Assembly: GCF_014199625.1 (NCBI RefSeq)
Contig: NZ_JACHNY010000010.1
Location: forward strand, 1-64,000
Origin: Sphingomonas abaci
GTDB taxonomy: Bacteria > Pseudomonadota > Alphaproteobacteria > Sphingomonadales > Sphingomonadaceae
Length of the DNA stretch: 64,000 nt
Direction of reading: 5' to 3'
Shown here: positions 42,445 to 50,425 of the stretch, piece by piece
Numbering within the stretch: position 1 is the stretch's first letter
Layout: each line of letters starts with the position of its first letter
The notes under the pieces: generated by a model
Seen by the model: only the letters and a program-made list of their open reading frames with translations
Told to the model about the DNA's origin: nothing
Database searches by the model: none
Position numbers and translations under genes: made by a program

Positions 42445-43721
42445 CACTGATTTCCCCCATTGGGCGCAGGAGCGGTCAGTCGCTCCACTTGCGCGCGGGC
42501 ATTCTGGTAGTTGGCAAGCGCATCGATCGCGGCGACCCGCGTTTCAGCGAGAGTGCGTTCCGCATCGAGCAATTCGAGCTGGCCGAACTTGCCCTCGCGA
42601 TAACCGATCCGCGCGATGCGGGCGGCCTCCTGTGCAGCCGCCAGCGCCGGCCCAGACGCCGCACGAGCCGTCGTTGCGGCATTGGCCGCTTGCGCCTGCG
42701 CGTCCGTGATCGCCTGTTCGATGTCGAGCGCGGTCACGCGACGCTGTGCATCCGCCTGTGTCCGCTGCGCGGTCGCCTGCGCGATCGCCGCGCGACCATT
42801 GTTGAACACCGGGATCGGGATCGACACGGTGAACACCGCCGCCATATCGTTGGTCGCTTCCAGGCGGCGGATCGCAGGCCCGACATTGAGGTCAGGGACG
42901 CGATTGGCGCGCGCGAGCCGCACGCCGGCTTCCGCGATCGAGAAATCCGCGTTCGCCGCCGCCAGCGCGAGCGTGCCGGTTGTGTTGACCGGTGCCACCG
43001 GCCCATAGACGTTCGCCCCCGGCAGGCGATCGAGCAGCGTGTCATCGAGCGCGCCGTCGATCGGTCGGCCAATCCGACGCGCCAGATTGGCGCGGGCGGC
43101 CTCTGCCAAGCGAAGCTGCCGCTCCACATTGGCATCGGCATTGATGCGCGCGACATCCGCGCGCTGTTGCTCCAGCGGCGACGCACGTCCCGCCTGCACC
43201 CGGACGCTCGCAGCGCGCAGCGCGTCGCTGGCGATCCGGGCCTGATCCCGCGCCGTCGCCACCCGCCGGTCGGCTGCGACCGCTTCGACATAGAGCTGCG
43301 TCACCTGAAGCCGGACATCGGCTGCGATGATCGCGGCCTGGATCTCGGCCCGGGACAATTGCGCATTGGCGACCGCGACGCGGGCGCCGCGCTTGCCGCC
43401 TAGCTCGATCGGGATCGCAAAGCCGACCGTAGATTCCGCGCTGCGGACACCCCGATACGGCCCCGAGCCGATGACGTTCTCAACCTGGCCCTGGACAACC
43501 GGGTTGGGCCGCAATCCGGCGACCGTACGGCCCGCACGGGCCGCGTCAATCGCGGCTGTCGCCGCTTCGGCAGCAGGGGCCGAACCACCCGCTGCACTGA
43601 CCGCTTGGTCAAGAGTGTAGATCGGCACGTCCTGCGTAACAGCCGCGGACGGTCCGACCTGCGCCTGCGCCATAGTGACGCACGACGCTGCGGCCAGCAT
43701 GGCCGCGAGGATACGATACAT
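42444..43721 (-). CDS. czcC: CzcC outer-membrane factor
   Basis: 425 residues, TolC/OEP family: signal peptide ending AQAQ, then repeated long helices with REGKFGQLELLDAERTLAETR near the end. It forms the outer-membrane duct of the Czc pump. The start at 43721 is followed by MYRILAAML. Confidence 0.92.
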   Translation of the reverse strand: MYRILAAMLAAASCVTMAQAQVGPSAAVTQDVPIYTLDQAVSAAGGSAPAAEAATAAIDAARAGRTVAGLRPNPVVQGQVENVIGSGPYRGVRSAESTVGFAIPIELGGKRGARVAVANAQLSRAEIQAAIIAADVRLQVTQLYVEAVAADRRVATARDQARIASDALRAASVRVQAGRASPLEQQRADVARINADANVERQLRLAEAARANLARRIGRPIDGALDDTLLDRLPGANVYGPVAPVNTTGTLALAAANADFSIAEAGVRLARANRVPDLNVGPAIRRLEATNDMAAVFTVSIPIPVFNNGRAAIAQATAQRTQADAQRRVTALDIEQAITDAQAQAANAATTARAASGPALAAAQEAARIARIGYREGKFGQLELLDAERTLAETRVAAIDALANYQNARAQVERLTAPAPNGGNQ

Positions 43722-43782
43722 GAAAATAGGACTCCTGACGATGATCGACAGGGGCGCGCCCAACGCGCGCCCAAATCGGACG

Positions 43783-44148
43783 TCAGGCTTGCGGAGGCCT
43801 CAAATGGACCATGCCAGTGCGGCCATCGAGCGACGCAGAGGCGGAGATTGTCGGCTTGGGCATCGTGAGGACGTGGGTATATTCGATCGTCGTGCGCGCA
43901 GGCGCACCAACATCATGCCCGTGACAGTAATTGTGATGGTGCGGGACGTTCTTGTCCGCATCCGACGGAACCTCGTCGATGTCACCGGCGGTATGAACGG
44001 TAAACTCAACGCCCGCGATGCTTCCCCCCGCCAAATCGGCGGCATGAGCCATGCCGGAGAAGCTGGTGAGAACCAGCATCAGGCATGTCAGGAGAGGCAA
44101 AAAGGCTCGCACGAACCCGCCCTTACCACGGAGAGGTTTCCATGTCAT
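43783..44148 (-). CDS. Small exported His-rich protein of the czc locus
   Basis: 121 residues with a signal peptide (FVRAFLPLLTCLMLVL ... AHAA) and the cluster PHHHNYCHGHD, which may bind metal in the periplasm. It lies between the CDF gene and czcC, overlapping the former by ATGA, as CzcI/CzcN-like small proteins do elsewhere. No family is firmly recognised. Confidence 0.65.
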   Translation of the reverse strand: MTWKPLRGKGGFVRAFLPLLTCLMLVLTSFSGMAHAADLAGGSIAGVEFTVHTAGDIDEVPSDADKNVPHHHNYCHGHDVGAPARTTIEYTHVLTMPKPTISASASLDGRTGMVHLRPPQA

Positions 44149-44795
44149 TGCAATAACTCGCGAGCCGGTGCCTTCGCGGCACGCCATGCCGGCCAGGCTT
44201 CGCGAAGCACGCGCCATGCCGAGCGCAGGAAAATCGCGGCGATCAATCCGCCGACAATGATGTCCGGCCAAACCGAGCCGGTCAGGCCGACCAATCCGGC
44301 AGCCGCGAGAACCCCGACGTTCGACGCGACATCATTGCGCGAGCACTCGAACGTGCTCGACATATTCACATTCTCGCGGCGGAAGCGCCAGAGCAGCGCC
44401 AGGCAGATGAGGTTCGCAACCAGCGCGGCGCTGCCAACCCCGAGCATCAAGCCCGATGCCGGAGGAACGCCGTTCGCAATCTTGTCCGCGATCTCGAAAA
44501 TGACCGCGACGCCGAAAGCCAAGATGATGCCGCCCTTCGCCAGCGCCGCGCCCGCTCCCCAGCGCGCCCCCTGATGCAGTGCATAGAGACTGAGCGCATA
44601 GACCACCGCGTCGCCGAACATGTCGACCGAATCCGCCATCAAGGCGGAGGAACGCGCGACAACGCCGCCGCCAAATTCGACCACGAACATCGCGAGATTG
44701 ATGAGCATCACGATGATTAGCACGCGGCGCTGCTCGGCCTTGCGACCGAGTTCCGCGATCGTGTCGCGTTTCGCTGAGCAACAAGCGTCTGCCAT
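44145..44795 (-). CDS. CDF-type cation exporter, CzcD/DmeF-like
   Basis: 216 residues starting MADACCSAKRD. The CDF motif SSALMADSVDMFGDAVVYALSL and the second metal pair region FECSRNDVASN are present. It belongs to the short CDF group. It is divergent from a CadR-type regulator and leads the czc operon. Confidence 0.9.
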   Translation of the reverse strand: MADACCSAKRDTIAELGRKAEQRRVLIIVMLINLAMFVVEFGGGVVARSSALMADSVDMFGDAVVYALSLYALHQGARWGAGAALAKGGIILAFGVAVIFEIADKIANGVPPASGLMLGVGSAALVANLICLALLWRFRRENVNMSSTFECSRNDVASNVGVLAAAGLVGLTGSVWPDIIVGGLIAAIFLRSAWRVLREAWPAWRAAKAPARELLQ

Positions 44796-44833
44796 TATCG
44801 AAGCTCGATTCGTGGATCAGACGCTCTATATGA

Positions 44834-44854
44834 ACCCTCATCCTACTAGAGGGT
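44834..44854 (-). promoter_or_regulatory. MerR-type promoter/operator for the CDF-czc operon
   Basis: The dyad ACCCTC-N9-GAGGGT lies between TTGACC (minus strand, 44857-44852) and a CATATA -10 box 19 nt away. An over-long 19-nt spacer with a central dyad is typical of promoters that CadR, PbrR or ZntR activate on binding metal. Confidence 0.8.
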
Positions 44855-44867
44855 CAAGAGGTAAGCG

Positions 44868-45257
44868 ATGAAGATTGGTGAGATCGCGCAGCGGACCGGG
44901 CTGAAGGTCGAGACGGTTCGATTCTACGAGGCCGAGGGTCTGATCGCGCCCCCGGAGCGCAGCGGTGGAAACTATCGGCTCTACGGGCAATCGCATCTCG
45001 ATCGTCTCGCGTTCATCAAACGCTCGCGTGATCTGGGTTTCACCCTCGACCAGGTGCGCGACCTCCTTCGCTTGGCGGACGATCCTCGCGGTTCCTGCGC
45101 AGAGGCCGACGCGATAGCTACGGTTCACATTCAGGAGATTGACCGCAAGCTAGCGGACCTTGCTGCGCTCCGTGCTGAGATCGCGCAGTGGGGCGGCGCC
45201 TGCACTGCCACGATCATCGCTGATTGCCGCGTCATAGACGCCCTCTCGCACGCTTGA
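44868..45257 (+). CDS. cadR: CadR/PbrR-type MerR regulator
   Basis: 129 residues. The N-terminal winged helix MKIGEIAQRTGLKVETVRFYEAEGLI is classic. Cys77, Cys112 and Cys120 match the metal cysteines of CadR/PbrR regulators of Cd, Pb or Zn. Usual C-terminal His residues are few (final LSHA). It diverges from the CDF-czc genes. Confidence 0.9.
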   Translation: MKIGEIAQRTGLKVETVRFYEAEGLIAPPERSGGNYRLYGQSHLDRLAFIKRSRDLGFTLDQVRDLLRLADDPRGSCAEADAIATVHIQEIDRKLADLAALRAEIAQWGGACTATIIADCRVIDALSHA

Positions 45258-45282
45258 GGGTACAAGTAGCAAGCCGCGTATT
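45255..45282 (+). promoter_or_regulatory. Candidate ECF promoter before the DUF326 gene
   Basis: TGAGGG, 16 nt, CGTATT; the -10 ends 34 nt before the ATG. One of six sites with the same spacing in this region. The -35 box overlaps the end of the cadR gene. Confidence 0.7.
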
Positions 45283-45316
45283 ACTCTTTGAGCGGGGGCT
45301 CACGCGGAGATCACCG

Positions 45317-45652
45317 ATGCACGATCATATGAGCGCCGAGATGCAGGCTTGCATGGACGCCTGCCATCACTGCCACGTCACCTGCCTGTCGATGACCACC
45401 CAGCACTGCCTTCAGGTGGGCGGCGCACATGCCGCGCCCGACCACATCAAGATCATGCTCGATTGCGCGCAAATTTGCGCCACCTCACTCGATTTCATGG
45501 CGCGCGGGTCCGACCAGCATAAGCTCGTATGCGGCATCTGCGCCCAGATCTGCCGAGCTTGCGCAGAGACCTGCCGCGGGCTCGACGGCATGGAAGAGTG
45601 CGTCGCCGCGTGCGAGCGCTGTGCTGATGCATGCGAGAAGATGGCCGCCTGA
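45317..45652 (+). CDS. Four-helix Cys-rich protein (DUF326), copper-storage-like
   Basis: 111 residues with about 15 cysteines spaced as CxxxC along helices (ACMDACHHCHVTC, CGICAQICRACAETC, CVAACERCADAC). This is the pattern of Csp-type copper storage proteins, whose four-helix bundles hold Cu(I). No signal peptide is seen, so it is probably cytosolic like Csp3. It has the ECF-type promoter. Confidence 0.85.
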   Translation: MHDHMSAEMQACMDACHHCHVTCLSMTTQHCLQVGGAHAAPDHIKIMLDCAQICATSLDFMARGSDQHKLVCGICAQICRACAETCRGLDGMEECVAACERCADACEKMAA

Positions 45653-45688
45653 TCGGTGATGGGCGGGTGGCGATCGGCCGCCCGCTCC

Positions 45689-46618
45689 TCACATCGCCGT
45701 TGCGGGGGGCTCGAGCATCCCCAGCCAGGCGACCAGAGCGAGGATCGTGACCGCACAGCTCGTCTCGATCGCGAGGCTGCGCCACAGAGCACCAAGCGCG
45801 GCCCGATGATCGCCCGCGGCAACCGAGCGCTCGAAAACCGGCGTCAGCCGGAAACGATTGAGGGAGGCCAGCCCCAGCATCGCGCCGAACAGTACCAGCT
45901 TGGCGAGGAGGAGCTGGCCGTAAAGGGTGGTCAGAAGTCTCGGTAAATTGCCGGCACCGACCAGCAGCCAGCCATTGACCAGGCCCGTCACAACGATCGT
46001 GCCGACCACGAGCGTGCCGACCAGACCGAAGCCGTGCAACGCCCGGTGGGTCAGTCTGAGATGCGCGACGTCGACGCGAACTGCCGGTCGCACCACGAGC
46101 AGCGTCAACCCGAGCAGTGCGCCGACCCAGGCTCCGGCCGCCAACAGATGCAGAATATCGGCCAGCAGATGGACCCAGCCCGTCGCGCCCTCATCCATCG
46201 CGCCATGGCCTGTCCAGGCGAGCGTCGCGAGCGCAATGCCCGCCGCGAGCGCCACCATGCCGAGCGGCGCGGTACGTCCTGCCGCGATCAGCGCGGCGAT
46301 CACGGCCACAATCAGCGCGACCATGCGCGCTTCCCACGCCGTGCCCGTCGCGGAGCCGGTGATCAGCATTCCGATCGCTTCCCAATCGATCGGCCACGCC
46401 GGCGCACCTGCCATCGCCGCTGCGAGGAGGACGAGCGCGATGCCGGAAAACAGAAGGCCGAGCAGCCCGGTCCCCACCAGCCAGGGGCGCAAGGCGAGTG
46501 CGTCTGCGCGCTCCCCGGCCTTGAGCCCGTAGAGGCTGAACGCCGACAGGCCGAACAGCCCGCTCAACGTCGCATAAAGCGCGAAGCGGACCCCGATCAG
46601 CGGCCAGTCGGCGTCCAC
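45689..46618 (-). CDS. copD: CopD-family inner-membrane copper protein
   Basis: 309 residues with about eight membrane helices and conserved WTGHGAMDEGATGWVHLLADILHLLAAGAWVGAL, which has the His residues of the CopD/PcoD domain. It is thought to pass copper across the inner membrane. It starts with GTG one base after the copC stop. Confidence 0.92.
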   Translation of the reverse strand: MDADWPLIGVRFALYATLSGLFGLSAFSLYGLKAGERADALALRPWLVGTGLLGLLFSGIALVLLAAAMAGAPAWPIDWEAIGMLITGSATGTAWEARMVALIVAVIAALIAAGRTAPLGMVALAAGIALATLAWTGHGAMDEGATGWVHLLADILHLLAAGAWVGALLGLTLLVVRPAVRVDVAHLRLTHRALHGFGLVGTLVVGTIVVTGLVNGWLLVGAGNLPRLLTTLYGQLLLAKLVLFGAMLGLASLNRFRLTPVFERSVAAGDHRAALGALWRSLAIETSCAVTILALVAWLGMLEPPATAM

Positions 46619-46619
46619 C

Positions 46620-46991
46620 TCACTTCACCGCGAAGGCGAAGTTGCCGGACACCCGATGCGTGTCGGCCGAGACGACGTGCCATGCGACGCTGTAGCGGCC
46701 CGCACCGAGCGGCGACTTGGGCACCACGACCAGCGTTCGACCGTCGGGTGCAACCTGGGTGGTGGCTGCAACCTTCATCGGCGGGTGCGTGGCGCCGCCA
46801 TGGCCCGTCATCATCAGGTCCGCGCCAGAGAATTTCGGCATCAGCTTCTCGCTGAACTGCAAAGCGACACGCGCGGGCTTGGCAACGGTCGCGTTGGGCG
46901 CGGGTGAGGCCACAACGAGCTTCGGGTGAGCCTGCGCCGCACTGGCGAGGCTCAGGAGAGCGAGGGCGGCAGGAAGGGCGAGACTACGCAT
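46620..46991 (-). CDS. copC: CopC periplasmic copper-binding protein
   Basis: 123 residues. The signal peptide ends AQA, so the mature chain begins with HPKL, the N-terminal histidine that binds Cu(II); WHVVSADTHRVSG gives the other ligands (Asp and His). The Met-rich Cu(I) site is short. It is cotranscribed with copD. Confidence 0.93.
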   Translation of the reverse strand: MRSLALPAALALLSLASAAQAHPKLVVASPAPNATVAKPARVALQFSEKLMPKFSGADLMMTGHGGATHPPMKVAATTQVAPDGRTLVVVPKSPLGAGRYSVAWHVVSADTHRVSGNFAFAVK

Positions 46992-47020
46992 GAGGTACTC
47001 CGACGAGGTTCGTGCACCCT

Positions 47021-47048
47021 TCTACGCGGCGCGCTGCCCGACCCCTCA
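47021..47048 (-). promoter_or_regulatory. Candidate ECF promoter for copCD
   Basis: On the minus strand TGAGGG (47048-47043), 16 nt, CGTAGA (47026-47021); the copC ATG starts 30 nt on. Its -35 is only 8 bp from that of the divergent promoter. Confidence 0.7.
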
Positions 47049-47056
47049 CCAGCTGT

Positions 47057-47084
47057 TGAGGGATGATGGGCAGCGATGCGTATC
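47057..47084 (+). promoter_or_regulatory. Candidate ECF promoter for the anti-sigma/sensor/sigma operon
   Basis: TGAGGG, 16 nt, CGTATC, with the ATG 28 nt on. This would make the sigma factor activate its own operon. Confidence 0.72.
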
Positions 47085-47111
47085 CGGTGATAGAGGGGCG
47101 GAGTGGAAAGC

Positions 47112-47384
47112 ATGGACGATCTAGACAGAGCATTGGCGCGACTAGCGGGCGCACCCGCCCCGGCCGCGTTGGAGGGTATCGAGGACCAGATCCTCGCACG
47201 GATCGGCAGCCGCCCCGCCGTGCGCGGGGCCGGGCTCGGGATCGGTGTGATAACCGCCGCGGCGCTCGGTATCGGGATCGTCGGTGCCGAGCTGCCCGCG
47301 ACGGCAAGCCCTGCTGTCTCGCTCGCGCCGCTCGGCGGAGCCTCCCCCCTCGCTCCTTCCGCGTTGCTGATCGGCGAGCCATGA
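47112..47384 (+). CDS. Probable CnrY-like membrane anti-sigma factor
   Basis: A 90-residue protein with an acidic-basic N-terminal helix (MDDLDRALARLAG), a single membrane segment (GLGIGVITAAALGIGIVGAEL) and a short Pro/Ala-rich periplasmic tail. Size, topology and the place before a CnrX-like sensor and ECF sigma gene match CnrY, which holds the sigma at the membrane. Sequence alone would not name it. GGAAAG precedes the ATG. Confidence 0.65.
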   Translation: MDDLDRALARLAGAPAPAALEGIEDQILARIGSRPAVRGAGLGIGVITAAALGIGIVGAELPATASPAVSLAPLGGASPLAPSALLIGEP

Positions 47385-47821
47385 CCTCGACCAAGCGGGT
47401 TGTCCTGTGCGCCTTGCTCGCCTTCCTGGCAGCGATTGGTGGTGTCTTTATCGGGCGCGCGCTGCTGCCGCAGCCCAAGCAACCCGGTGCGGCGCTCCAC
47501 GAGGTGCTGCACCACAAGCTAGCGCTCGATGGCGACCAGCAGGCCCGATTGAAGGTGCTCGAAGACCGGTTCGCGGTGCAACGCCGCGCCCTCGAGCTGG
47601 AGATGCGTGCCGCCAATGCCCGCCTTGCCGAGGCGATCGAGGCCGAGCACGGCAATGGTCCGCGGGTGGCCGCTGCGGTCGACCAGAGCCATGCCGCGAT
47701 GGGCGAGCTGCAGAAGGCGACGCTGGCGCACATCTTCGCCATGCGTCAGCTTCTCCGGCCCGATCAGACCTCTCAATTCGATGACGCGGTGGTGAAGGCG
47801 CTCACCGACGGCCAGGGGTGA
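47381..47821 (+). CDS. CnrX-like periplasmic metal sensor
   Basis: 146 residues: one N-terminal anchor, then a periplasmic four-helix hairpin. His40, His44, Glu61, His117 and Met121 reproduce the spacing of the CnrX nickel/cobalt ligands (His42, His46, Glu63, His119, Met123), each shifted by two. The family (Metal_resist) senses metal and releases the anti-sigma. It overlaps the anti-sigma gene by ATGA and the sigma gene by GTGA. Confidence 0.85.
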   Translation: MTSTKRVVLCALLAFLAAIGGVFIGRALLPQPKQPGAALHEVLHHKLALDGDQQARLKVLEDRFAVQRRALELEMRAANARLAEAIEAEHGNGPRVAAAVDQSHAAMGELQKATLAHIFAMRQLLRPDQTSQFDDAVVKALTDGQG

Positions 47822-48387
47822 GCCTCGATTGGACCGCGCTGTCGGATGGCGAACTGGCGACGCTCAGCATCGCCGGCCGACAAGCCGCTTTCGCCGAGAT
47901 CGTGCGACGCTATCGGCAGCCGATGTTCCGGCTTTCGCGCGCCTTCCTCGGCGATGCCGACGAAGCGCTGGACGTGACGCAGGAAGCGTTTGTGGCCGCG
48001 CATCAGGCCTTGTCGCGCTACGACCCCAACCGATCGATGCAGGCGTGGCTAACGACCATCGCCGTCAACAAATGCCGCGATTGGGCGCGTAAGCGTGCCG
48101 TGCGCCGGTTTCTGTCGTTCGCGCTGCCGAACGACGAACAGGTCCAGAGCATCGTCGACGAACAGGTGCCGATCGACGACGCAGCCGGCGATCGGCAGGA
48201 ACTCGATCGTGTGACCCGCGCCATCTCGACCTTGCCCGCGAACCTGAAGGAGCCTTTGGTACTTCGGACGATCGAAGGCCTGAGCCAGGCCGAGACGGCC
48301 GAGGTGCTGGGGATCAGCCAGAAGGCGGTCGAAACCCGCCTGTATCGCGCGCGGGCGCGGCTGCTCGAAAAACTCGGGAACCGCTGA
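47818..48387 (+). CDS. ECF-family RNA polymerase sigma factor, CnrH-like
   Basis: 189 residues. Region 2 (FAEIVRRYRQPMFRLSRAFLGDADEALDVTQEAF) and region 4 (LPANLKEPLVLRTIEGLSQAETAEVLGISQKAVETRLYRARARL) are complete. The GTG start overlaps the sensor stop. The stop codon is part of the -35 box of the next promoter. Six matching promoter-like sites nearby suggest its regulon is the copper genes around it. Confidence 0.92.
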   Translation: MSLDWTALSDGELATLSIAGRQAAFAEIVRRYRQPMFRLSRAFLGDADEALDVTQEAFVAAHQALSRYDPNRSMQAWLTTIAVNKCRDWARKRAVRRFLSFALPNDEQVQSIVDEQVPIDDAAGDRQELDRVTRAISTLPANLKEPLVLRTIEGLSQAETAEVLGISQKAVETRLYRARARLLEKLGNR

Positions 48388-48412
48388 GGGCTGGACGGAT
48401 CGGCCGCGTAGA
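48385..48412 (+). promoter_or_regulatory. Candidate ECF promoter for copAB
   Basis: TGAGGG, 16 nt, CGTAGA, with the copA ATG 42 nt on. The first three bases of the -35 box are the stop codon of the sigma gene. Confidence 0.68.
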
Positions 48413-48454
48413 AGAAGCGACGGCCCTTTCACGGCCCCATTCTTAGGAGCTTGC

Positions 48455-50425
48455 ATGTCGCGCGTTCTCGACCGCCGCCAGGTGCTGCGCGGTGCCAGTC
48501 TGGCAGGAGGCGGCCTCGCCTTGTCGGCCTATATGCCGGCATGGGCACAGCCCGTCTCCGCCGGCATCGCCAAGCCGTTGCCCACGGTGTCGGGCGAGGA
48601 CATCACGCTCAAGGTCGCGCATCAGATGATGATGATCGACGGGCGGCAGAGCCACGCCATCGGCATCAACGGCACCGTGCCCGCGCCGCTCATCCGCTTG
48701 CGCGAGGGACAGAACGTCCGCCTCCACGTCGTCAACGAGCTCGACGAGGAAACCTCGATCCACTGGCATGGGCTGCTGCTGCCCTTTCAGATGGACGGGG
48801 TGCCGGGGATCGCCTTCCCCGGCATTCCGGCGCGCTCGACCTTCACCTACGAGTTCCCGATCATCCAGAGCGGGACCTACTGGTATCACAGCCATTCCGG
48901 GCTTCAGGAGCAGGAGGGACACTACGGCCCGATCCTGATCGATCCGAAGAATCCCGATCCGGTGAAGTTCGACCGGGAGCACGTGATCGTGCTGTCCGAC
49001 CACAGCTTCCACCACCCGCACTACCTCTTCGATCGGTTGAAGAAGGAGTCGGGCTACTTCAACCGCCAGCGCCAGACCCTGGCCGGGCTTCTCGCCGGCA
49101 AGGATCAGTCGCTGAAAGAGCGGTTGGAGTGGGGCAAGATGCGGATGGACCCCGCCGACGTCGCCGACGTCACGGGCTCGGTCTACACCTACCTGGTCAA
49201 CGGCTACGGCCCCAAGGACAATTGGACCGCGCTATTCCGCCCCGGCGAGCGGGTACGGCTGCGCTTCATCAACGCCTCGTCGATGACCACCTTCAACGTC
49301 CGCATACCGGGCCTGCCGATGACGATCGTCGCGGCCGACGGCTTGAACGTGCGCCCGGTCGAGATCGACGAGTTCCAGTTCGGCCCGGCCGAGACCTATG
49401 ACGCGATCGTCACCCCGCCCGACCTGCGCGCCTATACGCTGGTCGGTGAGAGCATCGATCGCTCCGGCATGGCCCGCGCGACGCTCGCTCCGCGCGAGGG
49501 CATGGCGGCCGAGGTGCCCCCGCTCCGCAAGCGCCCGCTCGCGACCATGAAGGACATGGGCATGGGCGGCATGGATCATGGCACGATGGACCACGGCGGC
49601 ATGAATCATGGCGCCATGGGCGGCGCTGCGGGTTCGATGTCCGGCATGGACCATGCTGCGATGGGGCATGGCGCGGGCACCGGCGCAATGCCGGGTATGG
49701 ATCATTCCCAAATGAACCACGGCGCGGCCGGCACCGCGGCAGGCGGCATGGCAGGCATGGACCACGGCCAGGCTCAGGGCGGCGCCATGGCCGGTATGGA
49801 CCATGGCTCCGGCACGATGCCGGCGATGAACGGCGATCAGATGGGCGGGATGGACATGGGCGGCGTGAGCCATTCCATGCGCGATTTCAGCAATGCCCCC
49901 GAGGTTAAAAAGGGACCGGGCGTGCAGACCATCTCGCCGATGCCGGTCGATCGGACCGGCGATCCCGGGCAGGGGCTGGAGAATGTCGGGCATCGCGTTC
50001 TCACCTATCGCGACCTGATGGCGCTCGACCGCAACCCGGACACACGCGCACCGGAGCGGGAGATCAAGCTCCACCTCACCGGCAACATGGAGCGCTATAT
50101 GTGGGGCTTCGACGGCGAGAAGCTGTCGGAGAACCCCGACCCGATCACGCTGCTTCACGGCGAGCGGGTACGGGTGACGCTCATCAACGACACGATGATG
50201 GGACATCCGATCCACATCCACGGCCACTTCTTCGACCTGGTGACCGGCAAGGGCGCCTACGCCCCCCGAAAGCATACGGTGCTGGTGCAGCCGGGAGGCA
50301 CGGTGAGCTGGGACGTGACCGGCGAGGAAGGCGACTGGGCCTTCCACTGCCACATGCTCTACCACATGCACGCGGGCATGATGCGCGTTGTCCAGGTCCG
50401 CAAGGCCGGGGAGGCCGCGGCGTGA
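48455..50425 (+). CDS. copA: CopA multicopper oxidase
   Basis: 656 residues. A twin-arginine signal (DRRQVLRGASLAGGG) sends it folded to the periplasm. Copper sites are the HWHG and HSHSG motifs in domain 1, HPIHIHGHFF and HCHMLYHMHAGMM at the end. An inserted Met/His-rich part (about residues 360-460, repeated GMDHG and MNHG) can bind extra copper. It oxidises Cu(I) and is the main copper detoxifying oxidase here. Confidence 0.95.
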   Translation: MSRVLDRRQVLRGASLAGGGLALSAYMPAWAQPVSAGIAKPLPTVSGEDITLKVAHQMMMIDGRQSHAIGINGTVPAPLIRLREGQNVRLHVVNELDEETSIHWHGLLLPFQMDGVPGIAFPGIPARSTFTYEFPIIQSGTYWYHSHSGLQEQEGHYGPILIDPKNPDPVKFDREHVIVLSDHSFHHPHYLFDRLKKESGYFNRQRQTLAGLLAGKDQSLKERLEWGKMRMDPADVADVTGSVYTYLVNGYGPKDNWTALFRPGERVRLRFINASSMTTFNVRIPGLPMTIVAADGLNVRPVEIDEFQFGPAETYDAIVTPPDLRAYTLVGESIDRSGMARATLAPREGMAAEVPPLRKRPLATMKDMGMGGMDHGTMDHGGMNHGAMGGAAGSMSGMDHAAMGHGAGTGAMPGMDHSQMNHGAAGTAAGGMAGMDHGQAQGGAMAGMDHGSGTMPAMNGDQMGGMDMGGVSHSMRDFSNAPEVKKGPGVQTISPMPVDRTGDPGQGLENVGHRVLTYRDLMALDRNPDTRAPEREIKLHLTGNMERYMWGFDGEKLSENPDPITLLHGERVRVTLINDTMMGHPIHIHGHFFDLVTGKGAYAPRKHTVLVQPGGTVSWDVTGEEGDWAFHCHMLYHMHAGMMRVVQVRKAGEAAA

